Shown: piece after piece, positions 1 through 14,369 of the stretch
How positions within the stretch are numbered: the stretch's first letter is position 1
Layout: the number at the start of each line of letters is the position of its first letter
Assembly (NCBI GenBank): GCA_023079485.1
Contig: CM041084.1
Coordinates: forward strand, 123,969,450-124,033,449
Direction: 5' to 3'
From: Archilochus colubris
Lineage: Eukaryota; Chordata; Aves; Apodiformes; Trochilidae
DNA: 64,000 bases
Position numbers and translations under genes: made by a program
Notes under the pieces: generated by a model
What the model saw: the letters and a program-made list of their open reading frames with translations, nothing else
The model's database searches: none
Told to the model about the DNA's origin: nothing

Positions 1-766
1 GATGAAGCTGTCTGCTGTTTTTAGGATAATCTAACTGCATTAAGAAAAGTATAATTACCCACTGCTTGCCTTTGACTTTTCATACGTAGTTGGAAAAATA
101 TTTGGATTTTTCTTCATCCTGTATTGATTTTTTTCCTCAGCAATCAGTGCTAGAGGCAGCCATTATAAAACTTGTTTTTGGAAGCTTCAATACCAGGGTG
201 TTTGCTCATGCTAGACATGTTATGCTAGATATGAGACTGTTACCTCTGCCAGCAAGACTTACTGTCTTAGAGACTGCATCCTTGATTTATGCCGAACTGG
301 CTTCTCTAAAAATAGCTTATTTGTGTGAGCTTTGGTCCTCTCTGGAATGCTCTTTTAAAAAGAAGCGACAGATATGGGAAGAAACTGCATGGTGGTAATG
401 TTGATGTTGTAAATTTTCTGGTAAGTTTGTGCTGAAGCTAAACAGGGGAGCCACAGATCCCATATAGGTAGGTGGCAAGTGAAAAACATCACTACAGCAG
501 CGTGCTGAACTGCCAAGCTGATGTACATGTCAGTAGCTCAGAGCTATTCATTGCTCTTTCTTTGAATATTGTGCTGGTTTTGTTGCTGTTCAACCCTTTG
601 ACAAAAGATTTTATCAGAACTCCCTAGCATAGGAAGCTTTATAGTTGTGGTCCTGTTCATAAATGAAAGTTTCATAAAGTTAACTGAGAGCAGTTGCCCC
701 TCTAGAGGCAGGTACTAAAACTTTGACTCCATTTCAGTCATCATTCTTATGCAATATGCTCAAATT

Positions 767-796
767 AAAAAAAATTAAAAAAAAAAAAAAAAAGGA
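767..796 (+). repeat. A-rich tract
   Basis: Runs of A interrupted by TT, ending in A16 or more. No element with a matching body was seen upstream. Confidence 0.7.
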
Positions 797-2775
797 ACAA
801 TCAAACAGCAAAATGAACATTACTTCTGCTTGGATTTAACTGTATCATATGGCTTGTAATGTTTTTGCTAGCATAATGGAAGCTGAGGTTCTAATGAGTA
901 TGTGTAGCATAATTATAATTATAACATAATTATTATATTTAGAATCCTTACTAACTTTGTTTCTGTGCCTTTGCTCTGTATGCAGTAAAAATACTTATGA
1001 AGTTAATATTTACTTTCCAAAACTTGAAAAAAGAATGCTGTGGAATCAGATGCTAATCAGAGATTAAGGGATTAAGGTATTTGTGTCTATTTTTATCATG
1101 ATATCCATTCTGAAATGGAGCAAGTAAGCAGTGACATTTTCTTTGAAGTATTTTGAAGGAAGAAATAATGCTGATACGATACATTTTGAAGACATATACT
1201 GAGCTTTCTTACAGTTCCTGATACTTCTGCATGTTGTCATTAGAAAATGGATACATTACAACTTTTGAAGGGTTGTTCAACCAAGTGGATGTGCAGTCAA
1301 CTTGAGAGAGTATATGTCAGTCTTTGAAGCAATACTGCCATCATGATGTTTGAAATAACAACAGTAATTGAGTTCAGAGTTGGCTTAGGTATGTTCTAAA
1401 GCAAATGAAGTGTCTATCATAAAATCATACAAGCTTTTCTGTTTCTTTCTGTAAAATAGAAATAGCAGAAAATTGGTTTACTTTGTTTAAGCTGCATTGG
1501 AAATCAAAATAAATGAGGTTTTATATGAAATATATGAGTTACTTCATTTCTAAATACAACATATTTTAATCCATTAAGATTTAAAAACCAATCTAAAAAG
1601 GCACAGTCACAGTGCTGGAAAGAATGCAGAGTTAGAAACTCCAAGGCTTTTTGCTTAGCAGATACTGTATTCTGATTCTGAGAATATGAAAACTTGGTGG
1701 CATGGTGGTAATTTCTAGTTCTCTTAGTGAGAATACCCTCCACAAATTATTCCAGAACAAATGATTATGAAAAACAAGAATTTTAAATGGTTTTAATAAA
1801 TTTAACTAATTTAATTAATTTAATTTTAAACATTTTAAACTGTCTGTACTTTTACAAAGTAAAAATAGCATGAAGAACAATGATTAACTATAATTTCAAA
1901 GTTAATATACTTCATAACTGAAAATTTCATCCATAATCTGCGTTTACTGCTAGTGTGCTTCTAAAAGTGCCTTTCATTGTTTCATTACTTTGCTGCAAGA
2001 TAAACTAAATGTGACATGTAACCATTTTCAAAAAAGAATAAAACCTGATGACATTTAGAAAACATTTCTACAGAAATTCTGGGACTTTGAAATTTTGTCT
2101 TAAAATCTGCCATTAATACAATTGTTAACTTTTAGCTAACTAATATTTTTCTCTCTCAGTTATTTTTAACTTAAAAACCAAAAAAGTTAATTTCTCATCT
2201 TTTTATAGGACTTCTGTTCTATAGGAACCTTTTCTATGTCACTTTGTATAATTAATGATTACAAGACTCAGAATAGAATAACTCACAGTCTCTATCTCGA
2301 AAACATCTCTATCTCTTTCAAACCACAATATGGTTTTCTTCCTTTTCCTTCCTGCTGCCAGAAATCAGTGGGACAGAACAAGGCCCATCTAAAAAGACAA
2401 CTTCTAGACATCTGGCCTTTATCTTTCCCATCCAGAGATTTAAAACCCAGTGGGAACCTGACTTAGTAGGAACTACACTTCCAAGATTGTCCCCATAAAT
2501 TACACTGTGTGTTGCTCTTAATGTAATCACAGGTTTCATCTACCAGAAGTTCTTCGGTGCCCGAATTAAAAAAAATATCAGGTTTGTTCTTAAGTAAGGC
2601 TGAGCATTTTATCACATATTTATGTAATGAAATGGTTAAATTAATGGAAAGAAATGAGAAAATAGTTACCAACCATCATGTGTGGTCAGTGATTGGACTA
2701 CCATTTAAAATCTTATTACTTAATGACCTTTTGAATCCAGACAGCTGGTTTTACCACAGTGATATTTTGCTGTAA

Positions 2776-2799
2776 CTTTATAACTGTGCTGTTATAAAG
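2776..2799. repeat. 9-bp perfect hairpin
   Basis: CTTTATAAC and GTTATAAAG enclose a 6-base loop TGTGCT. It is not followed by a T-run and has no known family. Confidence 0.4.
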
Positions 2800-3392
2800 A
2801 GGTAGGTAAAAGAACCTGTGATTTCAACATGAAAATTAACCTACTTTCATGTCAGGTTAGAACCAACAGCTTCTGGCAGCGTAGTAATGGAAAGCAAGAA
2901 ACATTTATCTTGCTCAAACATAATGAATCTTGAAGTTCAACTTGGTATTTGAATAAAGGTTATGACTGAACTTCAAATGATTGTGTTTAAAATGAAGTTC
3001 ACACTTAGGAACAATATTTAGGAGAAACGTTTACTTCCATTTATGCCCTTTCTGGCTTCTCAATACAAAGTTGCATCTAGAGTGCAATAAACCATAGTAA
3101 TGTGATGCTTCCCAGAATTAAGAGAAACCACAGGCAACAGAACAATTAAGGGAGAGCATCTTGGTGGCAGGAAAAAAACTGGATGCAGAGGCATCCATCA
3201 AGCTTCACAGTTCTGGTGAAACCACAGGAGTAGAACCAGAACTAGAGCTCATACATTTCCATATTCTAGAGTATCTCTATATTTAATTGTTTCTGCTAAG
3301 GTTGTTGAAACATAAAAGCCTTCTTATCTTCAGAGGATTTGTGTTCATGTGAACACATTTTGTAAACAAGGATGCATATAACATTTTTTAAC

Positions 3393-3411
3393 CTGTTTGT
3401 TTGTTTGTTTT
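3393..3411 (+). repeat. (TTTG)n microsatellite
   Basis: About four GTTT units ending in TTTTAG. Confidence 0.7.
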
Positions 3412-5350
3412 AGGAAATTATTTTTCCAAATTTAAATTGCAAGTCAATCTTTCTTCCTAATTCAACCAAGACAGAACTTTTGAAATATATAATTTCAAGT
3501 GGGGAAAAGTATCTATTGATTAGAAATCTGTTGTGACATAGTTGTCAGGCATAAAATCTCCTACTTCATTGAAAAGGAAATAAATTTAATAGAAAATGTT
3601 TAGAAGAAAGAAAGGGACAGACAGATTAAACCTTCATATTCAGAGTGTGAAAACGTATAAGTTTTACATAGCAGAAATAGATCAGTTGCCAGAAATATGA
3701 AATCATCAGCTACCAAGAAAGAGGAAACCTGAGTGCACCTTAAGAATGTTAGTGCTCTGCTCTATTTGTTCAAGACCAGTCTTGCAAGATGTGCTTCTGG
3801 GAATGGTCCTGCTCTCACCAATATCAGTAAAGCAGTCAATGGCTGTAGGACTCAGATCTTAGGAAGGAGTTCTTTGATCGAGAAGTTTGAGACGTTTTTA
3901 GGAGATCAAAGTGGACTATCTGTGTGAGGTGCATTTTGAATCAAAGTGCCCTAATTCTCCTTTTGATAACAAAAAGAAGAGGCAGGATGAAGTGTGGAGA
4001 TGAAGAAAAAAGAAAACAGGGTACTTCATATTTCTAGAAAGAACATCTGCTTTCATAGTGACCACTTGACTTCAAACAAGAATGCTGTAAGTCACTCCAT
4101 GGAAAGATTACATAAAGATGAAATTACAATGAGAACAAAGGTTTGACTTTGATGGCTACTTAAATTAAAAAAAAAAATCAGTCAAGGAGAATTGGTATGA
4201 ATATAATTACAGATTTAATTTCTGATCCATTCAAAAATTGTATCTGGTCATCTACCTTAACATAGTAATTTACCTTGTTGATATGTTTTTAAAACAGAGA
4301 GAAAAATTTGGATGCTTGGTAAACACAATGGAATATTCAGGCGAACTAGAATTTGTAGTGTTCCTTGAAGATATTTATGACAATATGGAAGCCATAATTA
4401 TTCCAAATATAAATGATACAGTAGTTTGAAATTCTAAATTTTTTTTATTATTTGCAGCATCTGGCTAAAGAGAAATTTCAGTAACGTACTAAAAATCACA
4501 TTAATTATTTCTAAAAACTATGAAGAAAATTATGCAAATTCAAATTTCCTCCTTTCAATGATTAATTATGACCCAGTTAAAACTATGTGCTGTCTTAAAT
4601 ATTGTTTGGTGGTTTGTTTAATCCAGTTTATTTTAACTCTGTCCATGTATCTGCTTAGCCTCAATGTATGTATTCAGGACTGGGGCATGAGGACCTTAGG
4701 CTCTATCCAAATGTAAAAAGCAATGTAAAAAGCCAAAATCTACAAAGTCCAAAGCCAAGAAACTGGTAGTTACAGTGCAAAGAAGCATCTATCATAATTC
4801 CTGAAGACTTTAATTCAAATATAATGCATCTGTGGGAGAACCTGATCAAAAGAAAATATAATAAACTCTTCAACCTACCACACTAATAAAACCACTTAGA
4901 TGTTTGGAGGTGTGCAGATTCTTGAGGGCAGGACTTTTAACAAATAAAAGTACCATATTCTGGAAACTAGTGGAACAAACTTGGCTTAAGCAGACATTTC
5001 ATCAACCTATTCAGAGAGTAGTGACACACGAATACTGCCTAAAAACGTAGATGCAACTCATAAAATCTCTGTTCTGCTTTTTATTTTTCATGGAGCAGCC
5101 CTGGTGTTGCAGTCAGTGTTTGCTCAGCCAGTAATGCTATTTTGGCACTAAATTATGCTAATCTGTTTCTGGGAATGTGGGCCAGACTATTATGTGCCAA
5201 ATCCTGCCCTTTGTAGAAGCACAAAAGTAAGCAAGCAAATTAGGTGATGACGAGCCCATCCACAGGCAGGCTGGTCAATAACTGCATAACCCTCCACTGT
5301 AATTCTCCCTTTCATTCCATCTCAGGAGCAAACATTAGTGTCACTGCAAG

Positions 5351-5383
5351 TTAAAAAAAAATTTAAAAAAAAATAAAATATAT
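5351..5383 (+). repeat. A-rich low-complexity tract
   Basis: Alternating A-runs and TTT, ending AAATAAAATATATG. Confidence 0.7.
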
Positions 5384-6997
5384 GTAGGGAAATGGGCTAT
5401 ATTCATGATGGTATGTAGCTTATATTATGTTTAGGGAGGAGATATTTATCTGAAAATTAATTCTCTGTTGTTGCCATAGTATGTCAGCTCATTGCAAGTA
5501 GTTGTGCCTTGCTAGCCTGGTATTAGCCCAGATCACTAGAAATAAGGACTTGGTCACTCCATAAAAACTTGATAAACATCCTGAGCCCTTGACAGTTGGT
5601 GGGGGACAAGGGAAAATCTGGCCTGAAACTTCAAACAAGGAAAGAAAATTTGAACACTGATATGTAAAAACTTATTATTAGTTTTATTTAATGCTATTTA
5701 TCATTATGTCTATGATACCCCTTGGTGTTAGTTTTCATATCAAGGTAGTACTTCTTGTTTGTACCAGTTTTCATAGGTGATTAGCTTCTCTGTTGATGCA
5801 TACTACTAGGTGGCCCTTGAACTGTACTGCAAAAAATGGAAGGATATTGGTAGGATCTGACTTTCATAGAGATGTTCTACTGAACTCTGTGATATATTCT
5901 TGAGTATGTACATGTACAAAAGCTGTGACCAAAATAAGAGGGTAACAGTAATGTGAAACTTATGACAACTTGGCTGAAAATTTTCCGGCTAAAAATAAAC
6001 TATAATATTCAAAGTTAAAACAGATTCCAAACAAAATGTGTCAAATTAGGACTATGGATTCTCTGCACTATGTTTTTTTCCAAATATTTGCAGCACTTGC
6101 TTGTTTTTTGTAGCTTTTGTTCATTCTTATGAAATGTGAGTGTTGAACACACAGGAATAAAATGGATTTTCATCAAACTACCTTTGACCAACAGCATATG
6201 TGAGTTTGCACCTTCTTACCTGAGAGGTCAGCATTCATGGTCTCTGGATACAGTTTTATGTAAGTCCTCCATTTTATATTATGTATAAAGTCCATGTGCT
6301 GTAGAAAACATAAACTATCCATATGATGCACCATATGCTCGTGGACAGGAATTCAATTAAGATAATAAAAGAGCCATCTAATTTGATTACGTTGCAGTTT
6401 ACATTTATGTTAAGGCCAAGGAGGAAACTGCAAAGATGATACCTGCTTAAAAGGACCCAGGAGATCAGGCAAAACTTTGACAGGAGAAATCAGAATTGTG
6501 TAGTCCAGTGAAGAACTAAACTACTGGGAGTAATAATATGGGCTGATGCACTCAGTATAGCAGTAATGCCCTCCGAGAAGGGTAGGAAATAATTCAGTTC
6601 CTCCAGGCTGCACAGAAGCTAAATACAGAATGACAAGAAATAGTAGCAGTACTCATTATGTCTGATTGCTAATTACCCCTTTGAATGATTCAGTTATGCC
6701 TGCTACTAGATAATTAGTTTAGTAATTTATGGATGCAGCACAAACTAGTATTTTAATTTTCACTGCACAGTTTTCACAACACCTACAGTTCAGATAATAC
6801 CTCCCTTTTTATTCAATTTCAAATTGCTTTTTTGATAGCAAATGGAGGGGAAAAAAAACCAGGCAATTTTTTCAATTTTCTAGCATAGCTTTAAGGATAA
6901 ATTATGTATTTTTATGTAATTTTATTCAAATGTAAACTAAGTAAATGTAGAAAACAACTTTACCTGAGCTCATAAGATGGTTTCTTTATAGATCTGG

Positions 6998-7105
6998 GAA
7001 CTGATCCTGTAAACAGTTGCACAGAAATATATACTGTAGTAAAGTTGTCTCTGCTCAGATTGGAATATAACTACTCCTGTGTGTGACTGTTTCCAGGATT
7101 AGACC
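6998..7105. mobile_element. MITE-like inverted repeat (archosaur Chompy-type), degraded
   Basis: The left end CTGATCCTGTAAACAGTTGC and the right end ACTGTTTCCAGGATTAGACC are imperfect inverse complements, with roughly 20 of 26 positions agreeing. The interior holds AAAGTTGTCTCTGCTCAGATTG. Short palindromic non-autonomous elements with CTGATCCTG...CAGGATCAG ends are known in crocodilians, turtles and birds. I place it there from memory, so the family name is tentative. About 108 bases, no ORF. Confidence 0.45.
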
Positions 7106-10100
7106 CTTGGGATAAAGTAAGTTTAGAATTTAACTCTTGCTGTTTTGATGTTTGGTTTTGGTTTTGTTTTTTTTTTTTTGGTAATTGTGCAGCTATTTCT
7201 GTATAAGGAACATTCTGACTGCAGCAGTTGACATTTAGACTGTTGCTTGTAGTGTATTCGTTGGGGGGATTGAAAAGGTTTAAGAGTTTTCAGGAACAGC
7301 TTTATATTCCTTATGAAAGCAACTACTCTTTAGTTCTCTCAAGCATGAAACTTAATTCTAAAAGGTATTAAGAGAGATATGTCTGGTAATTTGCAAGCTG
7401 TGTTGTTTTACCAATAAATCTACCACATGTTGATTTGGACTGTCAGTGGAAGGTGCAGATCTGAGTACCACTGAGGATCAAGGTCATATTTTATTTGTAA
7501 AATATTTTGAACTTCAATCTCTCTTTGATGGCTTAACTAAAATTGTTTTCTTTTGTGTCCCTTCTTATAAATAGACCTACAGGTGTTTTTTATTCACAGC
7601 ACCACTTATTATTCATAAGCTTATTTTGATCATATTTCAAAAAGTATAATTAAGTCTTCCATATAGACAGAATGATGCTTTTTTGGTTTTGTTTTTAATT
7701 TTTTTATCTTATTTTAAATAAAATATATTTTCATATATTCTATATTATATATATTCTATATATAAATATTCTATATTTATATATGTCCATATTCTTTTAC
7801 CCTGTGTCTTTGGAGACACATACTCTGGCAGTGCCTAGGGACTAGTTAAAATGAGACTATCTTGTGTGGAACAGTTCATAAACAAGAAGTTTATCTAAGA
7901 CACTTTCAGTCTAAATAGACTAGGTAAATAGAAGATTTGTTTCCAAGTGTGGAAGGGGCAGCAACCGTGTAGTAGAGACTCTGTACAACTTGTCCAGACA
8001 GGTGTAACACAGCATCAGCAAAGGTTGTGTGAGTAACATGGCTTGTGCAGTAAATATAGGAAGTGAGCAAACAGCAAATCAAAAGAGCAAAGAAATTCTA
8101 TTCAAAGCCACATATGGCTTTGCATGGCTGAAATCTCAGTTTTTTCAGAGTTCTCAGCAATTTTTGTTGCTGTTCTTCCCTCTCCTGATGCAGTTATGTT
8201 AGCTGTAACTAAACTACTGCTGCTGCTTCACTTCAGCAGCCACAGATTTTCCTGCTTTTCCTCCTGTATATGTCTCTTTTTCCCAGTTGCCATTTTTATT
8301 TCTCTACCAAGAGAACCAGACAGAACCAAGGAAGTTTTCTCTTACATTTCCTGGGGGTATCTAAGGAACGTGCGTATAGCAAAGTGAATGTTGGGTCTGG
8401 AGCATACACATCTTCTTTTTCTATTTCAATTGCTTTTTGTCATACTTTGGATGCAGATTTCAGGGCTAGCTCTCTTCTTTGGAGGAGCACCTTTCTGTAC
8501 AGGTTAACCTTCAGTGACAATTTGGAAAAAACATCCTTGAACTTGACCTGAAAGGTCTTACTTCTCAGAGAGAGGACTTCTTTTGAGAGTTTTCTTCCCA
8601 TGGTGCCTAAGGAACCAAACACAGGGCCATGGCAGAGTCTCAAGCACAGCTACAAAATATTCAAGGCTATGTGCAAAATATTTGACAATATGTGCACTGC
8701 TGTGTTGTGTCCTTTTCCAACCAGCATCTCATCACTGGGTGCAGTCTGCAAGTACCATAAGGCAGGCATAGCTTGCACATAGCTCCCTCATTTTGGGAAG
8801 GGTAGGGAAGAGAGGGGAAAAGAAGGAAGTTTAGCTAGATGAAGTAAAGCTGAGCAGTGCCTCTCATCTTAAAGGTCAGAATGAAATCCTTGGCAGTCTG
8901 TAATTTTAATACAGCTCCAACCAGCAATTCTTCAAGCATGTGGTAGAGTTGCAAAAAACATGTGCCCACACAGGATTTGTCTACAAATTTTTTGGATTTT
9001 TTGTGCAGAGTGTATTCTTTGCTAAACTGGGATATTTAACCCCTCTAAGTTTCTGCTTCTTATTTCTGCTTTGCCATAGCCTGTGTGTCTCATAAAGCTA
9101 TACTATTCTCTGCCTCAGTTTTTCTTGTTGCTAACTGCTCAATTATGAACAAAGTGTGATAATAAACAAATGAACCTTATGTCAAACTCTTTTGTACTAT
9201 CTGTCCTTTTATCTGTTGTGTGAGTCTCATTCCTCACCTCTGCTTTATAGTAGGAAAGTTTACTTGTTGTATCATGCTTTGGTCCCAGAGGTTCAAAGCT
9301 TTGTGGAAGGTGAAGAGCTCAGAAAGAGATTACTGAAATGAGAGGAAATTAGTGCCAAGAAACTGAGTGGTTTATATTTATTGATTTCATGTAAGAAACA
9401 AAATAATTTGAATTGAGACCTTGAGGCAACCTATGCAACTGAAAAACTTGACAGGAAAGTTGCATCATTCAGCTTTCACATTCACATTTATCAATCTAAA
9501 AGCTGTATCAGTAGGTTATGATTTTGTCAGCACAAGACCATTTTTATTCAAAAATGTCTGCAGTTGTTGTGTCTTTTCTATTAAGTTTAGCATCTCTAGA
9601 GTTCACATTCTAACTAAAGAAGTCCGTATTGAACACTGGATTATGACAAGCCTCTTTGCAGAAGTAATTATGTGATTTTCTTGTTCAGGGATAGCAACTA
9701 AAATGTTTGGAATATCAAAGGAAGCATAAAACTGTGTTCAAAATGATCACATTACCATTCCAAGCACATTAACACTGTTACTGACAAATTCGTTGGGACT
9801 AGCAGGGAAATATTTAGATTATCAAAATGAGTTTTTCCTTATGGGCAACAGTGCAGATTGTTTGTAGGTACTGTATTACGCAGAAAAATATTTGGCTTTA
9901 TGAGTTTATCAAGCTTGCTTTATTCATGTGATTTTGTTTTCACTACAATTCGATAACAAAATGTCTGTGGATTGTACTTGCAGCAAGCTTTCTGTCCTTT
10001 TCTTGATGTTTACCAGCACTGGATCAATGTTCTAAAGGGCAACTCTGACAGCAGTATTTCTGTGAACATGAGGCTCATGTTTATTATAGAATAAAACTGC

Positions 10101-10596
10101 AGCCTTTATGACCAATGGTATAACTGTTGAAATATGTATTCTCTGACCCATTTAATAAATGCTTCCGTACAGACTGAATGTAGTGACTCCTCTCCATTAC
10201 CAGTTACACAAAGAAGAGGCTGATCCTGTAAGTTAAGCTCTCTCTCAGCATCAGCTTGACCTTTCCAACTTTCTTTGGAATGACAGTTTAAGTTCTTTCT
10301 ACCTGGCAGAGATTTCCACATCCAAGATCATAACAGCCCATCTGTCTGCTCCTTCTGCTAGCTGTCTGCTGCTAGCCATGAATATTGCATGAGAATAAAT
10401 ATATACACAAGTAGCCCAATTGGAATTTTCCTTATTGGTGACACATTTCTAGATGAAAGCACCCAAATAACCTGTCACAAAACTACATCTATTGCATATT
10501 TTCTGCAATAGGGAGAGAGAATGTAAAGCAAGTAGGGCCAGTTATGTATTCTGAGGATTCTGTGGGCAAAAACAGCTTGGGAAATGTGACACAAGT
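7106..10596. other. intronic, no gene recognised
   Basis: A T13 tract (7167-7179) and the AT block at 7729 are the only repeats. Overlapping frames at 8124-8643 on both strands lie in locally pyrimidine-rich DNA and contain no recognisable domain. Confidence 0.5.
7729..7790. repeat. AT-rich low complexity
   Basis: Repeated TATTCTATAT-type units. Self-complementary TATATA blocks could extrude hairpins. Confidence 0.75.
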
Positions 10597-10827
10597 AGAT
10601 TTAGATTGGACATTTTTTTTTTACAACTGGGGTGGTGAGACACTGGAACAGATTGCCCAGAGGAGTTTTGGATGCCACAGCACTGAAATTTTCAAGGTCA
10701 GGTTGGATGGAGCTTTGAACAACCTGATAGAATGGAAGCTGACCCTGCCCACGGCAAAGAGAGCTGGACTATATGATCTTCAAAGTTGTCTTCTAATGTA
10801 AAGCATTCTGTGATTCTATAATTCTAT
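10597..10827 (+). mobile_element. CR1 LINE 3' end, old
   Basis: Recognisable CR1 tail sequence. GATTTAGATTGGACATT corresponds to the RLDIRKNFF region. It is followed by CACTGGAACAGATTGCCCAG, then TTCAAGGTCAGGTTGGATGG, GATGATCTT-like sequence (as ATATGATCTTCAA), and the end TTCTGTGATTCTATAATTCTAT. The reading frame is lost by small indels, so this is an old copy. It is 5'-truncated with no visible target duplication. Confidence 0.88.
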
Positions 10828-13800
10828 ATTGATGTTCCTTCCCTTTAGTAGCACCTTAGAAAATTTTGATGAGCAATGAAATTTAGAGCATCCATAATAT
10901 TCAAGTCAAGCTGGTGCACAGAAACCTCAGGTGGTAGAATGTCAAAACTTTTAGATGCAGCCATAATTCTGATTCATACTTAAGGGTACTGTTGATACAA
11001 AACCATAATAGAAAAGGTTGTTTCAACAAAAAGAAAAACAAAGAAACTGGTGAACTGTGATTTTCAGGGCTACAGTCTTCTTTTTGATGAAGACTGTTTA
11101 TAAGCTTGGGAACCCTTTTTATTATTATGAGACAGTGTTTTGTTTGCTAGAATTTCAGCTAGAAAAAAAAAAAAAAAAGTGTTGTAGAATAATCATAATG
11201 AGTCTTGAACTCATAATTCCAGGCTGTATAACTACACCCACCAAAAGAGTGGCTACATATCCTGGTGGTTAATCCTGTCTTCCTGTTTTCTTGTTATTAA
11301 CTAGAAGCAGAGTTTTGATCTAAACTGAGCTGTAGGGAGCTAGTGTGGTATTATTACAATTCTGTCAGCTGATTCGAGTGCACTGTACCTTGATCAGCTG
11401 GAGGTGATTGACCTAGGTACCCAATGCTGCCTGTTCTGGACATGTTCCAAAGATAAAACTTCATAGACAACCACCATACTTTGAGTCATTTGTTAATCAC
11501 ATTGAGTGATTTAGAGATGGGTGACTCATCATAACAACACAAAGACAGTCAAACACCAGAGAAATGGATAATCATGTGCATATCAACTTCAATTCTGTCA
11601 TTATGAGGAATAAATTTTAATATCCAGGTTAGAAGTCAGTGTAACCAGAGTAATAATGAGTTTTTGATTTGTCTGTATTTCTATGGATTCGAGACTTAAT
11701 TATTGCTCTGCAACATAATTCTGCAGCCTATAACTTATATGATTGTGTGTATTAGTACCCTGCCCTTGAGGCTTGGCTGTAATTTGGATAGATGATTGAC
11801 TATATCTGTATCCTTACACTGGCCTTGTGCACTCCTGTAAGTGTGGGTTTGCCTCATGGTGTCAGTTTTGTGAGAACTCTTGATCATAGCTATGTTAGCA
11901 TAGAAATAAACACCACTTACCCTTTCACTTGATCTAAGCTCTCTTTTTCCACTGTGCTCTCAGTACCTTCTGACAGGGAATTGTTGGAGTAGGAGTGCTG
12001 AAGCACAAAGGAATTGGTTGTTTTCTAATTTGTCTGCTTATGTTATCTGACACTAAAATCAAGTAAAAAAGCTTTCTCAAGACTATTTTGCTAGTCTAAT
12101 ACAGGCACAGCCTTGCAAGACAAAGAGAAAAGCTTTTTAGAATGTGGGATGGGATTTTTTTTCCACTGCAGTTTTGTGCTGAAACTAATTTGTAAATCCT
12201 GTTTTCGAAGTCATACAGCTCTGGGATAGATCTAAAGGGTGGCCCTAAATTGGTGGCTGCTTCTAAAAAAAATTGCAAATCAAAGAGGAAAATCAGCTAC
12301 ATATAGTTTTCAGCATTCTATTTTTTTTTCTTTTGTCACACTTATAGTAGGAAATTTCATAGTGATAGGAAGCAAAGTGGGTGATTCTCAGTAACCTGTG
12401 CTGAATTACTAATTGTTTTATTTTTTGGCAGTGACCCAATCAGATGAACATTGCCAGGGTTTATGTAAACTATCCTAATGTGTCAGACAGCATACAAAAT
12501 AGTTAGATTGAAAACATTTCCAGCTATATTCTTAGGAAAAACCTTTGTATTGATATTCTATAGTCTTTTAGCTGTGGAAGAAAAATCCCTAATTTTCTGG
12601 CCATTAAACTCTTCACCATGGACTTGTAGTGATGAGAAATTCTTTCACAATCAGAAATTCTACTGATTTTCAATTCCTCCTGTTGAGTTTAGATGCAACC
12701 ACTGTAATCTAAGGCCAGTAAAGGGCAGTAAAGGCATGAAAGTGATCCTGGATTGTCATACGGCTGCTAGAGCAAGAAGGAAAAAGACTGTAATGAGAGA
12801 AGAGTGTGACCCTCTGGCATCAGAAAGCCTCTGGGGACTATTGCCATGTGTTTTGTTGTTGACTTGCCGTTGCTTTGTGGATAATTAGCCTGAGGAGAGG
12901 GCTCTCCAAGGATTACATCTTGGACCCTTGTACTGCTTACCTTACTGCTGTGATTTCCCACTGGCATGCAGCAGTGGCACCAGAACTGCCTTTGTGGTCC
13001 TACTGAACACTCGGAGAGCTCTCACTCCAGTAACTAATCAAGGAGCAGGAGAAACCAATTAGGCTGAAGGACTGGGGTCTGAGGAGGAAGCAGGTCAGAG
13101 ATGAAAATAAAAGTGAGGTGTAAGAAAAAATTGCAATGTTCTGTGTAACTCTGCAGAACAGGGATGCATCACCTTCAGAGGCCTAAGATGCTCACTTATA
13201 TCTCTTCAAAACTGAATTAATGTACATGCCCTCTTTGTTCACCTAAATGGTTCTCTTCATGATCTCAAAAGACTGTGCATTTGCAGTCCCTTTGTTCCAT
13301 AATACACTGAATGCAGTTGAAAATAGCTGATAACAAGGAACTTTTGTGGTCAGGCCTACCTATGCATTATTAAGCTCTCCAGTGGACACTGGAGTCACCC
13401 AGCCCTCCTGCTCTCTCAGCTCTTCTTCGAAATGAGACAGGTCTGCTTCAGTAAGTGTTTCAGGATCATGTAAAAGGCAATGAAAAGGAACACACGAAAC
13501 TAATTGATTCTGTTACATACATAACAGAATATATCTTCTGCATATCATGTAATCTCTGAGTGGTAAAAAAATGGTTTCAACTTTGACTGAAATATTTTAT
13601 TTTCTAAGCACGATTCTTAAGGGTATTTATTTTCATTTTCAATTACTTTAAGAATGTAAAATAGAATAATTCCTTTATATGATGAATATTTCAAACTTGC
13701 TTTTGTTCAACCTAGATTATTCTTCATTATATTTTTACTTGTAGCACTATCTCTACAATATGAATTTAATTTAGATCAGTGAATACAATTTATTTATGAT

Positions 13801-14030
13801 TTCAAACAAAGTCTCTTAGCAAGTCAGTCTGTCAGTAGACCAGCCTTTAGGAAAACTGAAAGGTACAGTGGAACAAGAATCAACATTTATCTTTCTTACA
13901 TATTTATTATAGAGTTTATAGCCAGTGATATTTGTGTATATGTGTGTGAGAGAGAGACAGATAAACTACTGTGCAGTGACATTTTGTTAAACACATTTAA
14001 GAACATACAAAAAAAGAAAAAAAGTTTGGA
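10828..14030. other. intronic, no gene recognised
   Basis: Mostly unique AT-rich DNA. The part at 12720-13100 is somewhat richer in GC and might be an old unclassified repeat, but I see no ends or domains. Confidence 0.45.
11163..11178 (+). repeat. A16 tract
   Basis: An uninterrupted A-run. The sequence upstream shows no retrocopy body. Confidence 0.75.
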
Positions 14031-14096
14031 ACAGGGTCAAGGGTTGGACTTGATGAACCTTCCTTTTCCAATACAGCTGATTCTGTGATTCTGTGA
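14031..14096 (+). mobile_element. CR1 LINE 3' tail, short
   Basis: GGGTCAAGGGTTGGACTTGATGAACCTTCC followed by ATTCTGTGATTCTGTGA is the last ~65 bases of a CR1 with mutated octamers. An A-rich stretch precedes it (14010-14022). Confidence 0.8.
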
Positions 14097-14369
14097 ATTT
14101 AAGTAATCTGGAATTACTTTGAATTACCAAGAATTAGAGCAAGTTCAGCTAGTAACATATTTTGATCTGAAGTGATTTTGGGAATTAGGAGTGTTTGTTC
14201 CCACATCCTCTGAATCCCACATCCCTTGTGTAAGAGAGTGAAAAGAGCTAGGGGTTTTACACTAGATTTAAAATCTTTGTCCTCTGAAGCCCAAGTGGAG
14301 GATGTGCTCCCAGCTCTAGTTATGTATAGTCCTTCTGTTGAGGTCTGGGGGCATTTGGGGTACAGGTTT

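Larger units (their letters stand above)
1..6997. other. intronic, no gene recognised
   Basis: AT-rich unique sequence, presumed to be upstream RALYL intron. Open frames such as 90-398 (+, 102 codons) have no family-like motif and no flanking splice sites that would make them exons. Around 4540-4580 there is an ATGCAAAT-like octamer (TTATGCAAATTC) and a GATTAATTATGA homeodomain-type site, which could mark a conserved non-coding element. This is a guess without alignment. Confidence 0.5.

Noticed and set aside
5180..5300. CCAAATCCTGCCCTTTG as another palindromic MITE end
   Set aside because: No inverse-complement partner was found in the next few hundred bases.
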